Source: JBBRZF01 sp038236965 (GTDB lineage: Bacteria > Acidobacteriota > Terriglobia > Terriglobales > Acidobacteriaceae). Taken from it: 10,458 bases of DNA. A model generated the notes under the pieces. It made no database searches. It was not told where the DNA came from and saw nothing but the letters and a program-made list of their open reading frames with translations. Shown here piece after piece: positions 1 through 6,569 of the stretch. The first letter of the stretch is position 1; every line of letters begins with the position of its first letter. A program made the position numbers and the translations under genes. The stretch spans positions 1 to 10,458 of the forward strand of contig JBBRZF010000123.1 of the NCBI GenBank assembly GCA_038236965.1. Direction: 5' to 3'.

Positions 1-2496
1 AGCAATACGGCGCGCATGGTCCACACCGACGCGCATCCGGATGATGAAGATGGCGGCATGCTCGCGCTGGAATCGCGCGGACACGGCGTAAAGGCTTTGC
101 TGCTGACGCTGAATCGCGGCGAGGGTGGACAGAACAAACTCAGCAGCAATCTGTTTGACGAACTCGGCATGGTGCGCACCCTGGAGTTGCTTGCGGCCGA
201 TCGTTATTACAACGTGGAACAGCGCTTCACTCGCGTCGCCGATTTCGGATTTTCGAAAAGTGCTACCGAGACCTTTGACAAGTGGCACGGACACGATGTC
301 GCGCTCGCCGACATGGTGCGCGTCATTCGCTCCTTCCGCCCCGACGTCATCGTGAGCCGCTTCCAGGGCTCCAAGCGGGATGGCCACGGACATCATGAAG
401 CCGCTGGAATCCTCTCGCGCGAAGCTTTTCGCGCTGCCGCCGATGCCAAGCGATTTCCCGAGCAGATTGCCGAAGGCCTGCCACCGTGGCAAGCGCAGAA
501 ACTCTACGTCGACAATGTTCGCGAAAACGAAGACTGGACGTTGCGCCTGGATACCGGCGAGGACTCGCCCGCGCTCGGCATGGGATACCGTCAGTTCGCA
601 GTGGAAGGTTTGCGGCATCAGCTTTCGCAAGGCGCAGGTTCGTGGAACGTCGGCCCCGGAACTTACTACTCTTATTACAAATTGGTGGATTCCGTCATTC
701 CGTCTGCCGCTGGCCCCGATGGTCACGAGAAAGATTTCTTCGACGGCATCGACACCACCTATGCCGGAATCGCAAAGTATGCGGGCGCGCAGTTGAAAGC
801 TGTCCTTTGGCTACCGGAATCGCTGAAGCAGTTGCAAATGAAGATAGACGAAGCGAATGCCGCAGTGGATCGCGACCAGCGGGCGACGGCCGCTGCCGTC
901 TTCGCGGCGCAACAGATATCCAACGACATCCTGGCGCGTATCGCCACTGCCCAGATTCCTGCCGTCTCGCGGAACGCTATCGCAGCGCATCTTCCCGCGA
1001 GGGCAGACTTCGACAATGCGGAGCGGCTCGCGCTCACGTGGAACGTAAAGGCCAAGATCGAGCGTCCGGTTGCGGAAAATGCGGAGATCATCGTTCCCGG
1101 GCAGAAGTTCGTCGTAACCGCCGAGGTGCCTACTATCGCCGGAGTGACGGTCAACAAGGTTTCTGTTCTCGCGCCGAACGGTTGGAGTGTGCGCGACCTT
1201 GACGGCAACGCCGCTGGAAAACATCGTTTCGAAGTCACTGCACCTGCCGACGCCGAATATAGCGGCCCTTACTTCCATCGCAATACGCCGGAGAAGGACA
1301 CCGTCTACACGGTCGATGATCCGGATTGGCTCACGTTGCCGATGATTCCGCCGCCTTTGAAGGTGAACGTGCAGTTCTCCATACAAGGTGAAACCGGGCA
1401 GGCGACGCTGCAGGAGATCGTACGGGCCGACACCATTCTCGATGGCAAGACGCGAAGCATTTCGCTGGCGGTTGCGCCGTCGCTTGCGGTTCTCATTGAG
1501 CCCGTCACGGAAGTTGTTCCCGTCGGCACGGAAAAGCCCATAGAGATTGCAGTGATGGTGCGCGGCAACATCGTGATGCATGGCGGCGAACTGCATCTGG
1601 ATCCGCCGCCGGGATGGCGGGTAGAGCCAGCAGTGCAGACTGTCTCCATTGAGACCGTGGGGCAGCAGAAGCGCTTCCGCTTCTACGTGATCCCCGATGC
1701 AGATACGCAAACGCAATTCCGAATGCGTGTCGGCCTGGAATACCAGGGACGCCTCTTTGAGCAGGGATACAGCGTGGTCTCGCGGCCTGACCTCGGCGTC
1801 GCCTACTACTATCAGCCGGCGGTGCAGCGCATCAGCGTCGTGAGTGTAAAGTTGCCGAAGTATCTTCACATCGGCTACATCATGGGCGCAGGCGACGACA
1901 TTCCCACCGTGCTTCGCCAGGTCGGCATGGACCTGAAGATAATCACGCCAGAGGAAATCGCCAGCGGCGATCTTTCCAAGTACGGCACCATCGTCGTCGG
2001 CATCCGCGCCTACGACACACGCGACGACGTGCGCAAAAATAACAAGCGGCTGCTCGATTACGTTTCCAATGGGGGCACGCTGGTCGTGCAGTACAACGCC
2101 AGTTTTGCTGAGTTCAACTCGGGGAACTATCTGCCATATCCGGCGACGCTCAGCCGAGACCGCGTCACCGATGAGAATGCGCCGGTCACGCTGCTCGACG
2201 AGAAAGACTTTACCTTCGATTTTCCCAACGACATCGTGCCCGCCGACTTCCATGACTGGGTGCAGGAACGCGGACTCTACTTCTTCAACGAGTGGGACTC
2301 GCGCTACGTTCCATTGCTCTCCTCGCATGATCCCGGCGAAGAACCGATGAAAGGCGGGTTGCTGAAAGCCTCGTACGGACACGGCTATTACGTTTATTGC
2401 AGCTACGCTTTCTTTAGACAGTTGCCGGCGGGGGTTCCGGGTGCGGTGCGCCTGTTCGTCAACATAGTCTCCACCGGGCACGACCTGGGACGCTGA
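1..2496 (+). CDS. Large PIG-L/LmbE-family deacetylase, 5' end outside window
   Basis: The frame is open from base 1 and continues upstream of the first visible ATG at 16, so the true start and probably a signal peptide lie outside the window; numbering here is from that ATG. AHPDDE at residues 6-11 is the PIG-L zinc motif (His7, Asp10), and GHGHHEAAG at about 123-131 supplies the further His ligand. The family is known for zinc-dependent removal of N-acetyl groups from sugars or related amides. The segment TLNRGEGGQN (31-40) is typical of the large bacterial multi-domain members. After the roughly 260-residue catalytic domain follow a helical linker, beta-rich segments (one around 495-600 resembles a NEW3-type domain, ending with a P-G-W motif and a F-Y-V strand), and a C-terminal alpha/beta domain from about 616 (YLHIGYIMG ... 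VVGIRAYDTR ... GGTLVVQYN) resembling the class I glutamine amidotransferase-like/ThuA fold. Exported location is inferred. The stop overlaps the next gene's start. The substrate is unknown. Confidence 0.88.
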   Translation, partial: SNTARMVHTDAHPDDEDGGMLALESRGHGVKALLLTLNRGEGGQNKLSSNLFDELGMVRTLELLAADRYYNVEQRFTRVADFGFSKSATETFDKWHGHDVALADMVRVIRSFRPDVIVSRFQGSKRDGHGHHEAAGILSREAFRAAADAKRFPEQIAEGLPPWQAQKLYVDNVRENEDWTLRLDTGEDSPALGMGYRQFAVEGLRHQLSQGAGSWNVGPGTYYSYYKLVDSVIPSAAGPDGHEKDFFDGIDTTYAGIAKYAGAQLKAVLWLPESLKQLQMKIDEANAAVDRDQRATAAAVFAAQQISNDILARIATAQIPAVSRNAIAAHLPARADFDNAERLALTWNVKAKIERPVAENAEIIVPGQKFVVTAEVPTIAGVTVNKVSVLAPNGWSVRDLDGNAAGKHRFEVTAPADAEYSGPYFHRNTPEKDTVYTVDDPDWLTLPMIPPPLKVNVQFSIQGETGQATLQEIVRADTILDGKTRSISLAVAPSLAVLIEPVTEVVPVGTEKPIEIAVMVRGNIVMHGGELHLDPPPGWRVEPAVQTVSIETVGQQKRFRFYVIPDADTQTQFRMRVGLEYQGRLFEQGYSVVSRPDLGVAYYYQPAVQRISVVSVKLPKYLHIGYIMGAGDDIPTVLRQVGMDLKIITPEEIASGDLSKYGTIVVGIRAYDTRDDVRKNNKRLLDYVSNGGTLVVQYNASFAEFNSGNYLPYPATLSRDRVTDENAPVTLLDEKDFTFDFPNDIVPADFHDWVQERGLYFFNEWDSRYVPLLSSHDPGEEPMKGGLLKASYGHGYYVYCSYAFFRQLPAGVPGAVRLFVNIVSTGHDLGR

Positions 2497-3974
2497 TGCG
2501 GCAGCCAACCGATGTTGACGGCGGCGCTCCGCGACTGGAGCGCGAAGTCTCACTGGCGGGCGCAACTGCGCTCAACATGATCGACATGATCGGTGTCGGT
2601 CCCTTCATCACCATCCCGCTCATCATCAGCGCCATGGGCGGTCCGCAGGCGATGCTTGGCTGGATACTGGGCGCCCTCTTTGCCATCTGCGACGGACTGG
2701 TCTGGGCAGAACTCGGCGCTGCCATGCCGGGCTCCGGCGGTTCGTATCGCTATCTGCGCGAGATATACGGGCCCAAAAAGCTCGGACGCCTGCTCTCCTT
2801 CCTGTTCATCTGGCAACTCACCTTCAGCGCCCCGCTGTCCATCGCATCCGGGTGCATCGGCCTTTCACAATACGCGGGATTCCTCTGGCCTTCGCTGGGT
2901 CATGTGTTTTTCGAGCGCACGGTGGGCGTGGCGATTCCGCTGCTGGGTCCGCTGCAAGCCCGACTACTCATCACGGGCGCGACGTTTGTAGCCATGGCGA
3001 CCTGCGGCGCGGCCGTGCTGCTGCTCTATCGACGCATCGCTGTGGTTGGAGCAGTCTCAAAACTGCTCTGGGTGGGAGTGATAGGAACCATAGCGTGGAT
3101 CATCTTCGCCGGAGTCACACACTTCGACGCCTCGCGCGCATTCGACTTTCCGCCCAACGCCTTCGTCTTCGATAAGAATTTCTTTCTCGGCCTCGGCGCG
3201 GCCATGCTGGTTTCCACCTACGATTACTGGGGCTATTACAACGTCTGCTTCATCGGCGGAGAAGTGCGCGACCCGGGACACACGATTCCCCGCGCGCTCA
3301 TGATCTCCATCATCGCCGTGGGCGCCATCTATATCGTGATGAACACGGCCATCCTTGGAGTGCTGCCCTGGCGCGAACTCAGTGCGGCAGCGCAATCGGA
3401 CTCGCACTTCTACGTTATCTCCACGTTCATGCAGCGCATACATGGGCATTGGGCCGCCGTGGTGGTCACCGTGCTCATCATGTGGACGGCGTTCGCCAGC
3501 GTGTTCTCACTTCTGCTGGGATATTCGCGAGTTCCCTTCGCCGCGGCGCAAGATGGAAACTATTTCCGCGTCTTCGCAAAACTCCATCCCCGCCATCACA
3601 TCCCGCACGTTTCCCTTCTCGTCATGGGCGCTGTGGCCTCGTCGTTCTGTGTGCTGCGACTGGCCGACGTCATCGCCGCGCTGGTCGTGATACGGATCAT
3701 GATCCAGTTCCTCCTGCAGGCGGTTGGCGTCATCGTCTGGCGCGTGCGGCGCCCTGACGTCGTGCGCCCCTTCCGCATGTGGCTCTATCCGCTGCCAGCG
3801 CTTATGGCCATTGCCGGATTTCTCTACGTCATGATCTCGCGCAAAGGATTTTTGAAGGAGGTCCGCTACGGAGTGATCATCATTGTGGCCGGCGTCCTTG
3901 TGTACCTGGTACGCAGTTATCGACGCAAGGAATGGCCTTTTGGCGACGCGGGTGCCGAGGCGGAAATAATGTAA
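2496..3974 (+). CDS. APC-superfamily amino acid/polyamine-type permease
   Basis: This 492-residue protein has about 12 hydrophobic segments, the normal size for the APC superfamily, and should act in the inner membrane as a secondary transporter. Family landmarks are visible: the unwound TM1 region VGPFITIP (34-41), the TM2/loop signature AELGAAMPGSGGSYRYLRE (71-89), the cytoplasmic loop GGEVRDPGHTIPRAL (254-268) and the post-TM8 loop YSRVPFAAAQDG (343-354). The start ATG shares one base with the upstream stop (TGATG), and only a weak GGGA precedes it by five bases, so translational coupling to the deacetylase gene is likely. The coupling suggests that the permease imports a product of that enzyme or of its pathway, but this is inference. 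Amino acids, amines or polyamines are the usual substrates of the superfamily; nothing in the sequence narrows the choice. Confidence 0.9.
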   Translation: MRQPTDVDGGAPRLEREVSLAGATALNMIDMIGVGPFITIPLIISAMGGPQAMLGWILGALFAICDGLVWAELGAAMPGSGGSYRYLREIYGPKKLGRLLSFLFIWQLTFSAPLSIASGCIGLSQYAGFLWPSLGHVFFERTVGVAIPLLGPLQARLLITGATFVAMATCGAAVLLLYRRIAVVGAVSKLLWVGVIGTIAWIIFAGVTHFDASRAFDFPPNAFVFDKNFFLGLGAAMLVSTYDYWGYYNVCFIGGEVRDPGHTIPRALMISIIAVGAIYIVMNTAILGVLPWRELSAAAQSDSHFYVISTFMQRIHGHWAAVVVTVLIMWTAFASVFSLLLGYSRVPFAAAQDGNYFRVFAKLHPRHHIPHVSLLVMGAVASSFCVLRLADVIAALVVIRIMIQFLLQAVGVIVWRVRRPDVVRPFRMWLYPLPALMAIAGFLYVMISRKGFLKEVRYGVIIIVAGVLVYLVRSYRRKEWPFGDAGAEAEIM

Positions 3975-4038
3975 GCGTTTGCACACTTCGCGTCTTTGTG
4001 GTGTCGTAGGGACATCTTGTGGGGTACCTGGAGGAACG
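3975..4038 (+). other. Spacer between permease and DinB-like gene, with ribosome binding site
   Basis: No terminator hairpin and no convincing promoter were found, so the DinB-like gene is probably read through from the permease. GGAGG at 4030-4034, four bases before the ATG at 4039, fixes the start of the next gene. The stretch at about 3981-4003 (GCACACTTCGCGTCTTTGTGGTG) reads on the opposite strand as ACCACAAAGACGCGAAG, which resembles intergenic repeat fragments of the ACCACGAAG...CACGAAG type seen in various environmental genomes. That resemblance is from memory and unverified. Confidence 0.5.
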
Positions 4039-4620
4039 ATGAGAAAGATTTGGATGGGCGCGCTGATTCTTTGCGCCGCAACCGCCTTCGCACAACAACC
4101 GGCTGCAACCAGCCAAGCACCCGCCGCCAAAGACGCATCTACCGTGAGCATGGTGCTCGACCGCCAGATCTCCAGCGTGGAGAGCGAATTCGTTCCGGCC
4201 GTCGAAGCCATGCCGGAAGATAAGTTCAACTTTGCTCCCACACAGGGCGAGTTCAAAGATGTACGCACCTTTGCCGAACAGGCGCGCCACGTTGCCACTA
4301 TCAATTACATGCTGGCAGCGGCAATCCTGGGCGAAGCAAATCCTGTCACTTCCGGAGAGAAAGAAAATGGCGACGCGAAATACAAGTCCAAAGCCGACAT
4401 CGTGAAGTACCTGAAAGATTCGTTCGCATATCTTCACAAGGCGTACGCGACCATCACCGATCAAAACCTGCTCGCTCCCGTTAAGAGTCCGTTTGGTCCG
4501 GGCACGATGACGCGCCTTGGCATCGCAGTCCTAAACCAGGGACACAACTTCGATCACTACGGACAAATGGTCGAATACCTTCGCATGAACGGCATCGTGC
4601 CGCCGGCAAGCCGGAAATAA
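4039..4620 (+). CDS. Exported DinB-fold protein, probable metal-binding
   Basis: The chosen ATG at 4039 has a strong GGAGG four bases upstream and begins a clean signal peptide (MRKIWMGALILCAATAFA, then QQ), giving 193 residues; in-frame upstream starts add residues with no such logic. An Ala/Pro/Gln-rich linker (about 19-32) precedes a four-helix-bundle domain of the DinB/YfiT type. The family's three metal-binding histidines can be placed at His84 (QARHVATIN), His169 and His173 (NQGHNFDHYGQ), and the ending EYLRMNGIVPPAS is typical of this subgroup. DinB-fold proteins include thiol-dependent transferases and damage-inducible proteins of unknown role; the exact reaction here cannot be stated. 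Export to the periplasm is inferred from the signal peptide and contrasts with the cytoplasmic location of the better-known members. It is last in the first block, just upstream of a terminator. Confidence 0.85.
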   Translation: MRKIWMGALILCAATAFAQQPAATSQAPAAKDASTVSMVLDRQISSVESEFVPAVEAMPEDKFNFAPTQGEFKDVRTFAEQARHVATINYMLAAAILGEANPVTSGEKENGDAKYKSKADIVKYLKDSFAYLHKAYATITDQNLLAPVKSPFGPGTMTRLGIAVLNQGHNFDHYGQMVEYLRMNGIVPPASRK

Positions 4621-4658
4621 GCTACGAAGCTACTGAGCTACTAAGCTACTAGCTAAAA
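4620..4658. repeat. Five tandem copies of an 8-base AGCTACTN unit
   Basis: Starting on the last base of the DinB-like stop codon, the sequence runs AGCTACGA (4620-4627), AGCTACTG (4628-4635), AGCTACTA (4636-4643), AGCTACT (4644-4650) and AGCTAAAA (4651-4658). The period is 8 bases, with one 7-base step, and the outer copies have decayed. The 4644-4654 part is itself palindromic around one central base. Related sequence in inverted orientation lies on the far side of the terminator at 4715-4736. Confidence 0.85.
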
Positions 4659-4736
4659 CAAACCCGTAAAAACAAGAGCGGAACTCTTTTCGAGTTCCGC
4701 TTTGATTTGCTGGCGGCTCAGCAGCTTAGTAGCTTC
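4626..4736. repeat. Long imperfect inverted repeat enclosing the terminator
   Basis: Bases 4626-4647 pair with 4715-4736 over 22 positions: by hand count 18 are Watson-Crick, two are G-U in RNA and two are A-C mismatches. The perfect core is AGCTACTAAGCT (4636-4647) against AGCTTAGTAGCT (4723-4734). The arms flank an independent hairpin at 4675-4703, so the transcript could fold as a nested stem, or the DNA as a cruciform. It resembles palindromic intergenic repeats of the REP/MITE kind, but no transposase or target-site duplication was seen. Confidence 0.7.
4675..4708 (+). terminator. Rho-independent terminator after the DinB-like gene
   Basis: AGCGGAACTC (4677-4686) and GAGTTCCGCT (4692-4701) form a perfect 10-base-pair stem with loop TTTTC, extendable by A-U and G-U pairs to 4675/4703, followed by the T-rich tail TTTGATTT. 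On the opposite strand the stem is followed by CTTGTTTTTAC, so it may work in both directions. It separates the deacetylase-permease-DinB block from the SDR-hydrolase block. Confidence 0.85.
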
Positions 4737-4742
4737 TTTCTG

Positions 4743-4755
4743 TACAATTCCGCTA
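4743..4755 (+). promoter_or_regulatory. Candidate -10 element placing transcription start on the SDR start codon
   Basis: TACAAT (4743-4748) matches the sigma-70 -10 consensus at five of six bases, and the A of the SDR ATG (4755) lies seven bases after its last T. No Shine-Dalgarno sequence precedes that ATG. Together these fit a leaderless mRNA. No recognisable -35 element exists, because that region is filled by the right arm of the inverted repeat, so confidence is limited. Confidence 0.35.
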
Positions 4756-5570
4756 TGTCGATCTTTCGTGAAAGCCTTTTGAAGGGCAAAGTCGCCGTCG
4801 TCACCGGCGGAGGTTCAGGGATTAATCTTTGCATTGCACAACGATTCGCCGAACAGGGCGCCAAACTCGTGCTGGTGGGGCGCACGCAATCCAAACTCGA
4901 CGCTGCGGTTGACACCATTGCGGGCGCTGGCGGAGAAGCTTTAGGACTCGCTGCCGATGTCCGCGACTACGCTGCGCTGGAGTGCGTCTTCGCCGAGGCC
5001 GTCGAACGTTATGGCGAGCTGGATATCCTGGTCTGTGGCGCTGCTGGAAATTTCCCAGCACTGGCGACGGGAATGTCCGCCAACGGATTCAAGTCCGTTG
5101 TGGATATCGATCTGCTGGGAACTTTCAATTCATGTCGCGCCATCTATCAACATCTGCGAAAGCCGGGAGCGGCCATCATCAATATCTCCGCGACGTTTGC
5201 GTATGCGCCCAGCGCCTACCAGGTTCATGTCTCCGCCGCAAAGGCCGGGGTGGACATGGTGACGCGCACCTTGGCCATCGAGTGGGGCCCCGCCGGAATC
5301 CGCATCAATTCCATAGCGCCCGGCCCGATCGCCGACACCGAAGGAATGCGCAGACTCTCTCCAACGCCCGAGAGCGAAGCGCGTCTGAAGGCAAACATCC
5401 CGCTGCAGCGTTACGGACTCAAGGATGAGATCGCCGACCTCGCCCTTTTCCTGGTGAGCGACGATGCCTCCTACATTACAGGCGCGGTGGTGCCGTGCGA
5501 CGGCGGTCAATCGCTTATCGGCTCCGGCGTGTGGACGGAAGCGCTCTCCGCAGGGGCGCAAAAACGTTGA
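4755..5570 (+). CDS. Atypical SDR oxidoreductase, 2,4-dienoyl-CoA reductase-like
   Basis: This 271-residue protein is of normal length for a classical short-chain dehydrogenase. The Rossmann motif reads TGGGSGIN (17-24), with Asn where the third Gly of TGxxxGxG normally stands. GAAGNF (95-100) replaces the NNAG stretch and, with the following DIDLLGTFN (117-125), is typical of the 2,4-dienoyl-CoA reductase branch (DECR), which reduces dienoyl-CoA with NADPH during breakdown of unsaturated fatty acids. Ser145 and Lys163 are present, but the Tyr of the YxxxK motif is absent: Val159 occupies that position in QVHVSAAKAG. Peroxisomal DECR also lacks this Tyr, supporting the assignment. IEWGPAGIRINSIAPGPI (175-192) and the CDGGQ ending are standard SDR features. 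The start at 4755 is preferred because the family N-terminus begins shortly before GKVAVVTG. It heads a two-gene block with the hydrolase. The exact substrate is inferred, not shown. Confidence 0.87.
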   Translation: MSIFRESLLKGKVAVVTGGGSGINLCIAQRFAEQGAKLVLVGRTQSKLDAAVDTIAGAGGEALGLAADVRDYAALECVFAEAVERYGELDILVCGAAGNFPALATGMSANGFKSVVDIDLLGTFNSCRAIYQHLRKPGAAIINISATFAYAPSAYQVHVSAAKAGVDMVTRTLAIEWGPAGIRINSIAPGPIADTEGMRRLSPTPESEARLKANIPLQRYGLKDEIADLALFLVSDDASYITGAVVPCDGGQSLIGSGVWTEALSAGAQKR

Positions 5571-6430
5571 GCACTTCGCCTCGATCTGCGGAACGCTTGC
5601 ACACCTGCGAGATCGCAGGTAATCGGATCGTCTACTGGGAGAAGGGAAGTGGCGACCCGCTGGTGCTTATACACGGGATGTTCGGCGATCACCTTGATTG
5701 GGAGACGGTACTGGAACCGTTAGCCGAGAGCTTCCGCGTCGTTGCCATCGATCTGCCCGGCTTTGGCGGCTCATCTAAACCACGCATCGCTTACACCGCC
5801 GAATTCTTTGTCGAGACATTGCACGCGTTTCTAGCTTTGTTGGGAACCCAACAGCCCGTGCTGGTGGGAAATTCCTTTGGCGGCGAGATCGCCATCCTCT
5901 ATGCCATTGCCCATCCGGAGAATGTGAGTGGGCTGGTGCTGGTCTCGTCTGGCGGCTTTCGTCTCTATACGGAAGACGAGAAGGCTAGGATCAAAGAGAA
6001 GTTCTGTATCGCGAACCTCCGCTTGATGAATCCTGCCATCAACGAATTCGTCTTTGCGGGAGTCTTCGCTCGCGAATCGGAGCAGCGGCGTCGCTACATT
6101 GAAAAACAGAACGCCAAACTGACGCGTGAGGATTTTCCCGAATATACCGAAGCTCTTTTCCAGTGCATGGTGCTTGCCTTCAACCTTTATTTTGAGGAGG
6201 AATTACGCAGCATCACCTCGCCGGTACTCCTGTTGTGGGGAGACTCGGACAACGTCTTTCCCCGGACGCTGGCCGAGCGCGCGCTATCGCTGCTGCCGGA
6301 AGCGCGCTTGCAGTTGCTGCCGCAGGCTGGACACGCCCCGCAACTGGAAGCTCCCGGAGAATTTGTCGCTGCGGTACAGGATTTCGTGCGAAGCAGCTTC
6401 CTCGGTTTGAGAAGTGATTCCGGACGCTGA
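5567..6430 (+). CDS. Alpha/beta-hydrolase, MhpC/BphD-like
   Basis: A TTG at 5567 overlaps the SDR stop (TTGA), with AGGGG at 5552-5556, giving 287 residues; no in-frame ATG lies before the conserved core, and the only alternative is a GTG at 5495 deep inside the SDR gene. Seen in sequence: oxyanion-hole segment LIHGMFGDH (His36-Gly37), AIDLPGFGGSSKP after strand 4, nucleophile elbow GNSFGG with Ser103, a helical cap at about residues 130-215, acid LLWGDSDNVFP with Asp228 (Asp226 less likely) and base PQAGHAPQLEAP with His256. The triad is therefore complete and the enzyme should be an active serine hydrolase. This family covers esterases, C-C bond hydrolases and others; the substrate cannot be told. 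No signal peptide is seen, so a cytoplasmic role is inferred. The overlap with the SDR gene suggests a common pathway, perhaps on acyl compounds. Confidence 0.88.
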   Translation: MSTSPRSAERLHTCEIAGNRIVYWEKGSGDPLVLIHGMFGDHLDWETVLEPLAESFRVVAIDLPGFGGSSKPRIAYTAEFFVETLHAFLALLGTQQPVLVGNSFGGEIAILYAIAHPENVSGLVLVSSGGFRLYTEDEKARIKEKFCIANLRLMNPAINEFVFAGVFARESEQRRRYIEKQNAKLTREDFPEYTEALFQCMVLAFNLYFEEELRSITSPVLLLWGDSDNVFPRTLAERALSLLPEARLQLLPQAGHAPQLEAPGEFVAAVQDFVRSSFLGLRSDSGR

Positions 6431-6531
6431 CCGCCGCCCGTACGGTAATCCGCCGACAACAATTTCATGGCGTCCCCGAAAATCTGCTTGACGATGGTTG
6501 CGGAGCAGCATAAGTTTATTATCTGGATGGA
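6431..6531 (+). other. Spacer downstream of the hydrolase gene
   Basis: No clear rho-independent terminator follows the hydrolase stop. An 8-base palindrome CCGTACGG lies at 6438-6445 without a T-tail. The right half becomes AT-rich and carries the candidate tetR promoter. No convincing small gene was seen in any frame. Confidence 0.5.
6488..6516 (+). promoter_or_regulatory. Candidate sigma-70-type promoter for tetR
   Basis: TTGACG (6488-6493) matches five of six -35 consensus bases and is followed, after exactly 17 bases, by TAAGTT (6511-6516), which keeps only the first two and last consensus -10 bases. An alternative -10 is TATTAT at 6517-6522, but it has no well-spaced -35. Either choice puts the start of transcription immediately before the inverted repeat at 6532. 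Confidence 0.4.
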
Positions 6532-6559
6532 AATAAAAAACGGTCGTTCGTTTTTTATT
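6532..6559. promoter_or_regulatory. Perfect inverted repeat, probable TetR operator
   Basis: AATAAAAAACG (6532-6542) and CGTTTTTTATT (6549-6559) are perfect 11-base arms around the six-base spacer GTCGTT. The site sits between the candidate promoter and the tetR ribosome binding site (AGAGG, 6561-6565), a typical place for an autoregulatory TetR-family operator; its 28-base span is comparable to known TetR-family sites such as the QacR operator. The A/T-rich arms contain only two G-C pairs, which makes a rho-independent terminator less likely. Confidence 0.55.
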
Positions 6560-6569
6560 AAGAGGTGCC

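Noticed and set aside
811..2565. Long open frame on the minus strand (584 codons) opposite the deacetylase gene
   Set aside because: Its product is rich in Arg, His and Val with no recognisable domain, and it mirrors a well-supported gene on the other strand; such antisense frames are common in GC-rich DNA.
3507..4304. Minus-strand frame spanning the permease end and the DinB-like gene
   Set aside because: It covers two real genes on the opposite strand, and I saw neither a ribosome binding site nor a protein family resemblance.
4620..4658. The AGCTACTN array as a CRISPR array
   Set aside because: The units are 8 bases and contiguous, with no unique spacers and no cas genes in the window.
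6532..6560. The tetR inverted repeat as a rho-independent terminator of the SDR-hydrolase block
   Set aside because: The stem has only two G-C pairs and abuts the tetR ribosome binding site, so an operator is the better reading, although weak termination is not excluded.
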